Part shown: positions 15,395 to 23,027 of the stretch, in pieces
How the letters are laid out: every line of letters starts with the position of its first letter
Position numbering within the stretch: position 1 is the stretch's first letter
NCBI GenBank assembly: GCA_030528765.1
Contig: JAUMYD010000010.1
Location: 1 to 23,406, forward strand
Source: Bacillota bacterium
GTDB lineage: Bacteria; Bacillota; Dehalobacteriia; UBA4068
Length of the DNA stretch: 23,406 nucleotides
Reading direction: 5' to 3'
Translations under genes and position numbers: made by a program
The notes under the pieces: model-generated
Told to the model about the DNA's origin: nothing
What the model saw: the letters and a program-made list of their open reading frames with translations, nothing else
The model's database searches: none

Positions 15395-16693
15395 ATGGAA
15401 TTTATAAATATCATTGGTGCCGGCTTGGCTGGTTGTGAGGCCGCCTGGCAGCTTTTGCGCCGGGGGATCCCCGTTCGCCTTTTTGAAATGCGCCCAGGCA
15501 AAATGACACCAGCCCATCGTGGGGCTGCCTGGGCAGAGCTGGTTTGCAGCAATTCCCTGCGGGCTGCGGGGATCGAAAACGCAGTGGGTTTGCTGAAGGC
15601 AGAGATGCGTATGCTGGATTCTCTGATCCTGGCGGCGGCAGATGCTACGGCTGTCCCTGCCGGTGGAGCCCTGGCTGTGGATCGGGAAAAGTTTTCTGCT
15701 TATATCGAAGAAAAGCTGCGCTCCATGCCGGGCCTGCAGGTGGTGGAACAGGAAGTCCAGGAGATCCCGGAGGGCCTGACGATCCTGGCGGCGGGTCCTT
15801 TGGTCTCCGATGCCCTGACCAAAGCCATTCTGGAACTGAGCGGCAGCGAAGAGCTCTATTTTCATGATGCCATTGCCCCCATTGTGGAGGCTTCCAGCAT
15901 AGATATGGAGAAGGCCTTCTTTGCCTCCCGCTACGGAAAAGGGGAGGGGACGGATTATCTGAACTGCCCCATGAATAAAGAAGAATACCTGGCTTTTTAT
16001 GAGGCATTGGTGGGTGCGGAGCTTTTTCCCCTGCGGGATTTTGAAAAGGAAAAGCATTTTACCGGCTGTATGCCGCTGGAAAGTATGGCCCGCTACGGGG
16101 AGGATGCCATACGCTTCGGCCCGCTGAAACCTGTTGGCCTGGAGCTGCCGGATGGCAGCCAGGCATATGCTGTTCTGCAGCTGCGAAAAGAGAATGCAGA
16201 GGGAACGATGTATAATCTGGTTGGCTGCCAGACCCGCCTGACCCGCGGGGAGCAGCGGCGCGTCTTTTCCATGATCCCCGGGCTGGAGCAGGCGGAATTT
16301 CTACGTTACGGCTCCATGCACCGGAATACTTTTATCAATTCCCCGCAGCTGCTGGATGGATACCAGCGATTGAAGGGGCGCCCGACGCTTTATTTCGCCG
16401 GGCAGATCACCGGTGTAGAGGGCTATGTGGAATCCGCTGCCTCCGGGCTGATGGCCGGCATCTGCGCGGCTGCTCAGTTCCGGGGGGAAGCCCTGCCGGA
16501 ATTCCCGGGAAGCACTGCCCACGGATCCATGCTTCGCTTTTTGCAGGCCGGGGGAAGCGGCAGCTTCCAGCCCATGAATGTGAATTTTGGGCTTTTCCCG
16601 TCCCTGCCGCAGCGGATCCGTAATAAGAAAGAGCGTTATGCCGCCTTGGCTCAGCGGGCTCTGGAGGATTTGCAGGCTTTCATTGAAGGATAA
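15395..16693 (+). CDS. trmFO: Methylenetetrahydrofolate--tRNA-(uracil-5-)-methyltransferase TrmFO
   Basis: FAD-dependent enzyme that makes ribothymidine at tRNA position 54 using methylenetetrahydrofolate, the Gram-positive-type alternative to TrmA. 432 residues, normal length. The FAD-binding GAGLAGCEAAWQL (8-20) opens the protein; family motifs FEMRP, AELVCSNSLR (Cys51), ALAVDREKFS, FTGCMPLESMARYG, and TGVEGYVESAASGLMAG near the C-terminus are all there. The ATG at 15395 is preceded by AAAGGGA about 9 nt upstream. Its place after topA and before xerC is the conserved topA-gid-codV order, here broken by an ABC transporter gene downstream. Confidence 0.97.
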   Translation: MEFINIIGAGLAGCEAAWQLLRRGIPVRLFEMRPGKMTPAHRGAAWAELVCSNSLRAAGIENAVGLLKAEMRMLDSLILAAADATAVPAGGALAVDREKFSAYIEEKLRSMPGLQVVEQEVQEIPEGLTILAAGPLVSDALTKAILELSGSEELYFHDAIAPIVEASSIDMEKAFFASRYGKGEGTDYLNCPMNKEEYLAFYEALVGAELFPLRDFEKEKHFTGCMPLESMARYGEDAIRFGPLKPVGLELPDGSQAYAVLQLRKENAEGTMYNLVGCQTRLTRGEQRRVFSMIPGLEQAEFLRYGSMHRNTFINSPQLLDGYQRLKGRPTLYFAGQITGVEGYVESAASGLMAGICAAAQFRGEALPEFPGSTAHGSMLRFLQAGGSGSFQPMNVNFGLFPSLPQRIRNKKERYAALAQRALEDLQAFIEG

Positions 16694-16695
16694 GC

Positions 16696-16715
16696 AGCCC
16701 AGGATTTTCCGGGCT
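16696..16715 (+). other. Small hairpin between trmFO and the ABC exporter gene
   Basis: AGCCC, a one-base bulge, GG, an ATTTT loop, CC and GGGCT form a 7-bp stem with one bulge 3 nt after the trmFO stop codon. No T tract follows, so it is a weak candidate for transcript processing or 3' protection only. Confidence 0.3.
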
Positions 16716-16746
16716 TCGTGCGGTACAAAAGAAAGGCTGTATAAAA

Positions 16747-18480
16747 ATGAAAAATTGGCTATTGATCAAGCGATTTCTTCCTTATTTTAAACCCTACTGG
16801 GGCCTTTTTGCGCTGGATCTGTTCTGTGCGGGATTGACCACGTTGTGTGAGATCGTCCTGCCGCTGATCGTGCGTTTTCTGACCAATGCAGCAACGGAGG
16901 ATATTTCCCTGCTGACTGTGGAGGCCATTTTGCGCTGTGGTCTGATTTATATCGTCCTGCGTGTGATCGACAGTACTGCCGCCTATTTTATGACATCTGT
17001 GGGGCATTACACCGGTGCCAGGGTAGAAACGGATATGCGGCGGGATTTGTTTGCGCACCTGCAAAAGCTCTCATTTTCCTATTTTGGACAAACCAAAGTT
17101 GGGCAGATCATGGCCCGTATCACTTCGGATCTGTTTGAGATTACGGAATTTGCCCACCACTGCCCGGAAGAATTCTTTATTGCCGGAATCAAGGGCGTGA
17201 CTGCCTTCATCATCATTGCCCGGATGAATCTGGTTCTGGCGCTGGTGATCTTCGCTGCACTGCCCTTCATGTTGCTGATCGCCAGCCGCTTTAATCATAA
17301 AATGCGGGCTGGCTGGAAGGAATCCCGCGGGCAGGTGGGTGAGATCAATGCCCGTGTAGAGGACAGCCTTCTGGGCATCTCTGTGGTAAAATCCTTCACC
17401 AATGAAGCTTATGAAGAGCAGAAATTTGCGGAAGGTAATCAGGTCTTCCTACAGATGAAGAAGCGCATTTACACTTCTATGGCTGGGCTGACCTGCACAA
17501 CAAGGAGCTTTGACGGCCTGATGTATATCGTTGTTGTGATCCTGGGGGCCTTTTTGATGCTTCGGGGGAAGATCAGCCCCGGAGATTTCGTTTCCGCTCT
17601 GCTTTATGTGAACATGCTTCTGACTACTATCCGCCGATTGGTGGATTATGCAGAGCAATTCCAGCGGGGGACCACCGGCATCGAGCGCTTTCTGGAGATC
17701 ATGGATGTGGAGCCGGATATCACGGACGGCCCTGATGCCAGGGAGCTGAGAAATGTGCAGGGTGATATCCATTTCGAGAATGTGGATTTCAGCTACCCGG
17801 ATGAGCCGGAAACGCCGGTTCTCCGCAACATTGATCTTCATGTCCGCCCGGGAGAAAATGTGGCTCTGGTGGGGCCTTCCGGCGCAGGGAAAACCACACT
17901 CTGTAATCTGATCCCCCGCTTCTATGAAAGCTCCGGGGGCAGCATCCGCATTGACGGGCAGGATATCCGGGAGTTTACACTGAAATCCCTGCGCAGCAAT
18001 ATCGGCATGGTACAGCAGGATGTTTATCTCTTTGCCGGTACGGTCAGCGAGAACATCCTTTACGGCCGCCCCGGTGCCAGCATGGAGGAGGTTATTGCGG
18101 CTTCCAGAAAGGCTAATGCCCATGAATTTATTATGGCTCTGCCTAAAGGCTATGATACCTATATCGGGGAGCGGGGGGTACGCCTTTCCGGCGGACAGAA
18201 GCAGCGGCTTTCCATTGCCCGAGCCTTTCTGAAGAATCCACCCATCATGATTTTGGATGAGGCCACCAGCGCACTGGATAACGAGAGTGAGCGTGTGATC
18301 CAGGCCTCTTTAGAAAAGCTCTCTGCCGGGCGGACCACCTTTACCATTGCACACCGCCTGAGCACCATTGAACGGGCAGATATGATTTTGGTGCTGACGG
18401 AAGATGGCATTGCCGAGCAGGGGAAACATGAAGAATTGATGGCCAGAAAGGGAGTTTATTATGAACTCTACACGGCCTGA
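16747..18480 (+). CDS. ABC exporter, fused membrane and ATPase domains (MsbA/LmrA type)
   Basis: 577-residue half-transporter that would work as a homodimer or heterodimer and export a lipid, peptide or drug from the inner leaflet. The first about 320 residues hold six membrane helices. The nucleotide-binding domain is complete: Walker A GPSGAGKTT (376-384), Q-loop GMVQQDVYLFAG, signature LSGGQ (480-484), Walker B IMILDEATSALD (D504, E505) and the switch His536 in IAHRLSTI. There is no peptidase domain. The catalytic Glu is intact, so a homodimer is sufficient, and no partner gene lies next to it. The substrate cannot be deduced. Its last 20 nt overlap xerC, so it is co-transcribed with that gene, an insertion between trmFO and xerC. 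Confidence 0.93.
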   Translation: MKNWLLIKRFLPYFKPYWGLFALDLFCAGLTTLCEIVLPLIVRFLTNAATEDISLLTVEAILRCGLIYIVLRVIDSTAAYFMTSVGHYTGARVETDMRRDLFAHLQKLSFSYFGQTKVGQIMARITSDLFEITEFAHHCPEEFFIAGIKGVTAFIIIARMNLVLALVIFAALPFMLLIASRFNHKMRAGWKESRGQVGEINARVEDSLLGISVVKSFTNEAYEEQKFAEGNQVFLQMKKRIYTSMAGLTCTTRSFDGLMYIVVVILGAFLMLRGKISPGDFVSALLYVNMLLTTIRRLVDYAEQFQRGTTGIERFLEIMDVEPDITDGPDARELRNVQGDIHFENVDFSYPDEPETPVLRNIDLHVRPGENVALVGPSGAGKTTLCNLIPRFYESSGGSIRIDGQDIREFTLKSLRSNIGMVQQDVYLFAGTVSENILYGRPGASMEEVIAASRKANAHEFIMALPKGYDTYIGERGVRLSGGQKQRLSIARAFLKNPPIMILDEATSALDNESERVIQASLEKLSAGRTTFTIAHRLSTIERADMILVLTEDGIAEQGKHEELMARKGVYYELYTA

Positions 18481-19417
18481 GCCCCTGCTGTGGGAGGGGG
18501 CTGTGGAGCGCTTTCTTCTTTTCATGGATGTGGAGCGGGCCGCTTCCCCGGAGACCCTGCGGGCTTATAGGCGGGATCTGGCTGATTTCTCTCAGTGCTT
18601 CCGGCAGCTGGAGGAGCTCCCCACAGGGCAGGATTTTTCGCCCGCTGAGGTGACGGAAGGACATCTACGGGCCTATCTGCGCATCCTGCGGGATGGTCGT
18701 AAGCTGGAAAAATCCAGCCAGGCCCGGCATCTGGTATGCCTGCGTTCTTTTTTTAAATATCTGTGCCGCATCCATCAGCTGGAGGAAAACCCCTGCCTGC
18801 TGCTGCCTATGCCCAAAGGAGAGCAGGCTCTGCCCCGCTATCTTTATTACCAGGAGATGCAGGATCTTCTGGCTCTGCCGGATGAGAGCCTGAACGGCCG
18901 ACGGGATAGAGCCCTTCTGGAGCTGCTTTGCTTCTGCGGCCTGCGGGTCGGGGAGCTGGTTTCCCTGGATTGCGGTGATATTCTCCGTTCCACCGGCTAT
19001 ATTCAGGTTTTGGGAAAAGGAAACAAAAAAAGGAGGCAGCCCGTCGATCAGGATACACTGGACCATCTGCGTCTGTATATCCGGGCAAGGCAGGAGGCGG
19101 GGGAAGAGATCTCCCCGGGAAGCCCGCTTTTTCTGAATCGGAAAGGAGAGCGCCTTTCCACTGCCAGCTGCTATTATATCGTGGAGAAGTATGTTCGCCG
19201 CAGCCCATCCCCAAAGCGGGTCAGCCCCCACGGTCTCAGGCATACCTTTGCCACCCGGCTGATGGATAATGGCTTGGATATCCGCTCTGTGCAGGAGCTT
19301 CTGGGCCATGCAGATATTGGAACAACGCAGATTTACACGCATGTGAGCATCAATCGTTTAAAAGAGGCCTACGAGAAATCTCATCCTCGTTCCGGCCATA
19401 TGGAGGAGGAAAAATAA
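18461..19417 (+). CDS. xerC: Tyrosine recombinase XerC/CodV (chromosome dimer resolution)
   Basis: Site-specific recombinase that, with a XerD partner, resolves chromosome dimers at dif. 318 residues: N-terminal core-binding SAM-like domain (about 10-105, FMDVERAASPETLRAYRRDL) and the catalytic domain with all active residues: R162 in CGLRVGEL, K186 in LGKGNKKR, H257 and R260 in PHGLRHTF, H283 in LLGHADIGTTQIYTHV, and nucleophile Y292. The ATG follows AAAGGGAG (18447-18454) with 6 nt spacing, inside the end of the ABC gene. The adjacency to hslV identifies it as the CodV/XerC orthologue and not a phage or integron integrase. The stop codon directly abuts the hslV ATG. Confidence 0.94.
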   Translation: MNSTRPEPLLWEGAVERFLLFMDVERAASPETLRAYRRDLADFSQCFRQLEELPTGQDFSPAEVTEGHLRAYLRILRDGRKLEKSSQARHLVCLRSFFKYLCRIHQLEENPCLLLPMPKGEQALPRYLYYQEMQDLLALPDESLNGRRDRALLELLCFCGLRVGELVSLDCGDILRSTGYIQVLGKGNKKRRQPVDQDTLDHLRLYIRARQEAGEEISPGSPLFLNRKGERLSTASCYYIVEKYVRRSPSPKRVSPHGLRHTFATRLMDNGLDIRSVQELLGHADIGTTQIYTHVSINRLKEAYEKSHPRSGHMEEEK

Positions 19418-19960
19418 ATGGAAATCAGAGGGACTACCATCGTTGCAGTACGCAAAAATGGGCAGACAGCCATCGCCGGCGATGGGCAGGTGACCATGGG
19501 GCAGGCTACTGTCATGAAGCATGGTGCCCGGAAGGTTCGCCGTCTGTATCATGACCAGGTGGTGGCGGGCTTTGCCGGCTCCGTGGCAGATGCCTTCACC
19601 CTGTTTGAGCGTTTTGAAGGCCGCCTGGAGGAATACAGAGGGAATCTGGAGCGGGCCGCCGTGGAGCTGGCCAAGGAATGGCGCACCGATAAATATCTGC
19701 GGCAGTTGGAAGCCTTGCTGATCGTGGCTTCTGCCAATAAGCTGCTTATCCTTTCCGGTAACGGGGAAGTGGTGGAGCCGGATGATGATATCGCGGCCAT
19801 CGGCTCCGGCGGGAATTATGCCCTGGCAGCAGCCCGGGCCTTTTCCCAGGCAGACAGCAGCCTGACTGCGGCGGAGATCGCGGAAAAATCTCTGCACATC
19901 GCGGCGGATATCTGCGTATACACCAACCACAATATCACTGTGCTGGAGCTCCCCCAGTAA
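19418..19960 (+). CDS. hslV: ATP-dependent protease subunit HslV (ClpQ)
   Basis: Proteolytic subunit of the HslUV (ClpYQ) two-ring protease. 180 residues, normal length. The N-terminal threonine nucleophile should be Thr6 after removal of MEIRG (MEIRG-TTIVAVRKNG); the short propeptide is typical of Bacillota members. Further family motifs are AIAGDGQVTMGQ, KVRRLYHDQVVAGFAGSVADA, RTDKYLRQLEALL and AIGSGGNYALAAARA. GGAGGAGG (19402-19409) precedes the ATG by 8 nt. It follows xerC without a gap. HslU, normally directly next, is here separated by a 130-codon membrane protein gene. Confidence 0.97.
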   Translation: MEIRGTTIVAVRKNGQTAIAGDGQVTMGQATVMKHGARKVRRLYHDQVVAGFAGSVADAFTLFERFEGRLEEYRGNLERAAVELAKEWRTDKYLRQLEALLIVASANKLLILSGNGEVVEPDDDIAAIGSGGNYALAAARAFSQADSSLTAAEIAEKSLHIAADICVYTNHNITVLELPQ

Positions 19961-19973
19961 GAGGAGGACTTTT

Positions 19974-20366
19974 ATGAGAAGCATTAAGCCTGGACGCGGC
20001 CCCTCCATGATGGGGGCTATGGGTTCTGTTTTTGCAGCCATTTTCGGTGTGATCTGGATCTTTGCCACCATTAGCATGGGCGCGCCCTTCTTTTTTCCGC
20101 TTTTCGGCATCGTCTTTGTGGTGATGGGCATTGTGCAGGCACGCTTTCATTATAAGAATGCCACGGGAAAGGAACGGTACTCTGTGGCGGATATCGTGGA
20201 TGCAGAGGAAGAGCCGGATCCGCTGAACCGGCAGTTTGCCGGCTTTGCGGAGGAGGAAGATTTTTTGCAGGATGCCAATGCAGCTGCGTTTTGTCCCTAT
20301 TGCGGGAGCCCCGTTGCGGAGGACCATCTTTATTGCAAAAAATGCGGCAGAGCCTTATCCAAATGA
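19974..20366 (+). CDS. Two-helix membrane protein with C-terminal zinc ribbon, between hslV and hslU
   Basis: 130 residues, not recognised as a characterised family. Two hydrophobic segments (about 12-33, and 37-58 ending FVVMGIVQARF) form a membrane hairpin. A charged, acidic linker (about 70-100) leads to a C-terminal zinc ribbon with C107/C110 (CPYCG) and C121/C124 (CKKCG). It has a strong own ribosome binding site, GAGGAGG (19961-19967), 6 nt before the ATG, and starts 13 nt after hslV, with hslU 56 nt downstream, so it is expressed with the protease. The ribbon would face the cytoplasm if both ends are inside. A role as adaptor or membrane tether for HslUV is a possibility raised only by position. 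Confidence 0.85.
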   Translation: MRSIKPGRGPSMMGAMGSVFAAIFGVIWIFATISMGAPFFFPLFGIVFVVMGIVQARFHYKNATGKERYSVADIVDAEEEPDPLNRQFAGFAEEEDFLQDANAAAFCPYCGSPVAEDHLYCKKCGRALSK

Positions 20367-20422
20367 AAAATAAATCAGGCCGAATCAGCGCCTGCATAAA
20401 ACCGGAATAAAGGAGGTACGTT

Positions 20423-21880
20423 ATGGACGAATATAACGTTGATATTCATAATACAGAAACAGAAGAAAACCAGGAGCAGCCCTTGCTGGAGCGAAAGGAA
20501 CTGACGCCCAGACAGATCGTGGCAGAGCTGGATAAGCATATCATCGGGCAGAACGAGGCCAAACGCTCCGTGGCGGTGGTAGTGCGGAACCGTTACCGCC
20601 GACAGCAGCTGGAGCAGGGCCTGCAGGAAGAGATCATCCCGAAGAACATCATCATGATCGGCCCCACGGGCGTGGGTAAAACGGAGATCGCCCGCCGCCT
20701 GGCTAAGCTGGTGGATGCGCCCTTCATCAAGGTGGAGGCTACCAAGTTCACAGAAGTGGGCTATGTGGGCCGGGATGTGGAATCCATCATCCGTGACCTG
20801 GTGGAAACCTCCATCCGTATGGTGAAGGCGGAACGCACCGCTGCCGTGGAGGAACAGGCACGAGCCGCCGCTGAGCTGCGAATTTTGGATATGCTGCAGC
20901 CCCTGCCCAACAAGGGCAGGCTGGGAACGGCCATCGGCAATATCTTCGGCGGCCCGGTGCATGAGGATAACAGCGCGGACAGCAGCGAGGAAGCAAAGAA
21001 TAAGGAAGCGGACATTCGCCGCCGCCGGGTCTGGCTGCGGGATCAGCTTTCCAAGGGTACCTTGGATAAGGAACTGCTGGAGATCGAGGTGGAGGACAAC
21101 AGCAGCAACCCCACTTTTGGCATGGAAGGGATGGGCATTGATATGTCCGCTATTCTGGGCAGCATGATGCCCAAGAAGATGATCAAGCGGAAGGTCAGCA
21201 TCGGTGAGGCAAAGCGCCTGCTCACCCAGGAAGAAGCGGAGAAGCTCATCGACAATGAGGAAGTGACCCAGACCGCCATCCAGCGGGCAGAGCAGAGCGG
21301 CATCGTTTTCCTGGATGAGATCGATAAAATTGCCGGCGGCCAGGGCGGCCATGGCCCGGATGTTTCCCGGGGCGGCGTGCAGCGGGACATTCTCCCCATC
21401 GTGGAGGGCTGCACTGTGATGACCAAATACGGCCCGGTGAAGACGGATTACGTTCTCTTCATCGCAGCAGGCGCTTTCCACGTCTGCAAGCCCAGTGATC
21501 TGATGCCGGAGCTGCAGGGCCGCTTCCCCATCCGGGTGAATCTGGATAATCTGAGCAAGGATGACCTGCGCCGCATTCTGCTGGAACCAGAGCATTCCCT
21601 GCTACAGCAGTACCAGGCTCTTCTGGCTGTGGACGGGGTGAATGTGGAATTCGCGGAGGACGGCATCGACGCTCTGGCGGAGATCGCCGACCAGGTGAAC
21701 TGCAATACGGACAACATCGGCGCCCGCAGACTCCACACCATTCTGGAGAAGGTGCTGGAGGATCTGCTCTATGACGCGCCGGAGGCTGCCAGCGGTCTGA
21801 TCCGCATTGACCGGGCCTTCGTGGAAGAGAAGCTGCGGGATGTGGCACAGGATCAGGATCTGAGCCGTTTCATCCTCTAA
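20423..21880 (+). CDS. hslU: ATP-dependent protease ATPase subunit HslU (ClpY)
   Basis: AAA+ unfoldase that caps and activates HslV. 485 residues, somewhat longer than the about 440-465 common in the family; the extra length is in the intermediate (I) domain (about 115-285). It shows LTPRQIVAELDKHIIGQ, Walker A GPTGVGKT (80-87), the pore motif region EVGYVGRDVESIIRDL, Walker B IVFLDEIDKIA (D298, E299), the arginine-finger/sensor region ELQGRFPIRVNL, and C-terminal LSRFIL, the tail that inserts into HslV. AAAGGAGG (20410-20416) precedes the ATG by 6 nt. It is the last gene of the run and is followed by a strong terminator; codY does not follow it. Confidence 0.97.
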   Translation: MDEYNVDIHNTETEENQEQPLLERKELTPRQIVAELDKHIIGQNEAKRSVAVVVRNRYRRQQLEQGLQEEIIPKNIIMIGPTGVGKTEIARRLAKLVDAPFIKVEATKFTEVGYVGRDVESIIRDLVETSIRMVKAERTAAVEEQARAAAELRILDMLQPLPNKGRLGTAIGNIFGGPVHEDNSADSSEEAKNKEADIRRRRVWLRDQLSKGTLDKELLEIEVEDNSSNPTFGMEGMGIDMSAILGSMMPKKMIKRKVSIGEAKRLLTQEEAEKLIDNEEVTQTAIQRAEQSGIVFLDEIDKIAGGQGGHGPDVSRGGVQRDILPIVEGCTVMTKYGPVKTDYVLFIAAGAFHVCKPSDLMPELQGRFPIRVNLDNLSKDDLRRILLEPEHSLLQQYQALLAVDGVNVEFAEDGIDALAEIADQVNCNTDNIGARRLHTILEKVLEDLLYDAPEAASGLIRIDRAFVEEKLRDVAQDQDLSRFIL

Positions 21881-21905
21881 GCAAAGCTGCGAGCAAAGCA
21901 AATAG

Positions 21906-21937
21906 AAAGGAGACAGCCGGCGCTGTCTCCTTTGTTT
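21906..21937 (+). terminator. Rho-independent terminator after hslU
   Basis: AAAGGAGACAGC (21906-21917) pairs perfectly with GCTGTCTCCTTT (21922-21933) around a CGGC tetraloop, followed by GTTTT. It ends the long plus-strand unit. On the other strand the hairpin is followed by TTTCTATTTGC in part inside the stem, so it may also stop the convergent minus-strand gene. An AT palindrome TTTTAAATTTAAAA (21935-21948) adjoins it. Confidence 0.92.
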
Positions 21938-21995
21938 TAAATTTAAAATTGCTTATGCTATAATGAAGCTGCTCTCTGGGGTTTTCGGAAAGAGG

Positions 21996-22565
21996 CTATG
22001 GGCAGCGAGGCCCTTCTTCCTCCGGCCGATCGGAGGGGCCGTGGCGGCCCTCTTCCGGCTCAGGAAGGAAGCTGTCATAGTCATGGCGTTCCAGCAGCAC
22101 CATGATTTCTTCCAGCTCTGTCTTTGAAATGATGCGATAGGCCTTGGGTCTGGCCCGTTCTCCATCCCGCACAGAAAAGAAAATGTGCTTCGGCCCATAG
22201 ATGGTGAACATATTTCGCAGGGCGCCTTCTTCCGTATAAAAAAGGAAGTCGTAGCATTCCCCCTCTCTGACGGTATAGCTTTGGGGCGGGATGATGCAGG
22301 GCCGCAGGCGAATCTCTCCCAGAAACTGGCGGAGTTCTGCGTAAGCCAGAGAATCTGCCGGGATATCCTTCTCCGGGTAGAGCCAGGAAATATCGGGGGC
22401 ATCCCGGCGCACTTGGATCTGCACCGCATGCACTTCATCATTCCGCGCCTGGGAAAAGACCAGCTTCTCCAGGGTCGTCTGGGAGAGGAGCATGTAGAGC
22501 AGCAGAGACAGCAGGAGCAGGCCGATGATGACAAGTGTGCGGATCTCGTGCTTTTGCAGGGGCAT
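21996..22565 (-). CDS. Single-pass membrane protein of unknown function
   Basis: 189 residues from the ATG at 22565, convergent with hslU. An N-terminal membrane anchor (about 11-28, LVIIGLLLLSLLLYMLLS) is followed by a folded, mixed alpha/beta domain with repeated charged/aromatic strands (VHAVQIQVRRD, YDFLFYTEEG, HIFFSVRDGE, YRIISKTELEEIM) and an acidic, Glu/Pro-rich tail ending RCP. The anchor with N-in positive charge suggests the domain lies outside the cytoplasm. No family is recognised. The start is decided by AAAGGAGG (forward 22573-22580) 7 nt before the ATG. A longer frame up to 22700 lacks such a site. A different-frame reading on the same strand is a shadow. Confidence 0.75.
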   Translation of the reverse strand: MPLQKHEIRTLVIIGLLLLSLLLYMLLSQTTLEKLVFSQARNDEVHAVQIQVRRDAPDISWLYPEKDIPADSLAYAELRQFLGEIRLRPCIIPPQSYTVREGECYDFLFYTEEGALRNMFTIYGPKHIFFSVRDGERARPKAYRIISKTELEEIMVLLERHDYDSFLPEPEEGRHGPSDRPEEEGPRCP

Positions 22566-22640
22566 GTTCAGTCCTCCTTTGTGTATGCTGACAGTTGGAA
22601 GGCATCTTGGGGTGAGTGTGCGTCCCATTTGCCCGGAACA

Positions 22641-22648
22641 GGGGGGGG
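22641..22648. repeat. G8 homopolymer tract in the leader of the minus-strand membrane gene
   Basis: Eight consecutive G on the plus strand (C8 in the transcript) between the predicted start of transcription (near 22666) and the ATG (22565). Tracts of this kind are slippage-prone. Confidence 0.8.
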
Positions 22649-22659
22649 TACAGTTCTCA

Positions 22660-22671
22660 GAATATATATTC
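22660..22671 (-). promoter_or_regulatory. 12-bp palindrome at the predicted transcription start, candidate operator
   Basis: GAATATATATTC (22660-22671) is a perfect palindrome just downstream of the predicted -10 (22673-22678) of the minus-strand gene, where a repressor would block initiation. A second perfect palindrome AATTTTATAAAATT lies at 22719-22732, upstream of the -35. Both are AT-only or nearly so and may be partly chance. Confidence 0.35.
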
Positions 22672-22672
22672 A

Positions 22673-22700
22673 ATTCTATATGAACATTCACCTGCAGCAA
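22673..22700 (-). promoter_or_regulatory. Predicted promoter of the minus-strand membrane gene
   Basis: On the minus strand TTGCTG (forward 22695-22700), 16-nt spacer, TAGAAT (forward 22673-22678). Predicted start near 22666, giving a leader of about 100 nt before the ATG at 22565. Confidence 0.45.
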
Positions 22701-22871
22701 ACAAAAAAGTCAGCAGGTAATTTTATAAAATTTATTGATATTAATGAATGTTTTACATGAAATTTGTTTGTATTCCGCACATTTTGCGGCCCGGGAAAGC
22801 TGCTCTGCCGAAGGAATTCCCTAGGTTCAGAAAGAGGCCTGTTTTTCACGCAGACATTTTGTAAAAAATGC
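22701..22871. other. AT-rich intergenic spacer between divergent promoters
   Basis: No coding sequence or RNA gene is supported here. The region contains the AT palindrome at 22719-22732 and a run of AT-rich DNA to about 22770 that could act as upstream promoter or protein-binding DNA, followed by mixed-composition sequence up to the rpsB promoter. Confidence 0.4.
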
Positions 22872-22900
22872 TTGCAATAGACAGCTTCTTGTGATACATT
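22872..22900 (+). promoter_or_regulatory. Predicted rpsB promoter
   Basis: TTGCAA (22872-22877), 17-nt spacer, TACATT (22895-22900) preceded by TGA, an extended -10. Predicted start near 22907 leaves a leader of about 120 nt before rpsB. Confidence 0.65.
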
Positions 22901-22908
22901 TATCAGTG

Positions 22909-22980
22909 GCATAGAAAAATTTCAGCTATGCAATACACACGGCGTGGATGCGCTGCCCCAGTGCCTGCTAGCAGGTGGGC
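22909..22980 (+). promoter_or_regulatory. Structured 5' leader of rpsB, candidate autoregulatory element
   Basis: The first transcribed bases form GCATAG (22909-22914)/CTATGC (22926-22931), a 6-bp hairpin. Further on GCCC (22955-22958)/GGGC (22977-22980) encloses the palindrome CCTGCTAGCAGG (22964-22975), giving a hairpin with an internal loop and a CTAG tetraloop. Ribosomal protein genes often have leaders that bind their own product, and S2 leaders are known in Gammaproteobacteria; whether this one is such an element is inference. Confidence 0.35.
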
Positions 22981-23027
22981 GGAGCTGGAAGCGCCGGCGG
23001 GTATAACGAAAAGGAGGAAATACAATC

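Noticed and set aside
20375..21595. Minus-strand open frame of 406 codons opposite hslU
   Set aside because: Same reason: shadow of hslU, His/Gln-rich with no domain.
22185..22760. Plus-strand frame of 191 codons opposite the minus-strand membrane gene
   Set aside because: No ribosome binding site or domain; the opposite strand has a strong ribosome binding site, a membrane helix and a promoter.
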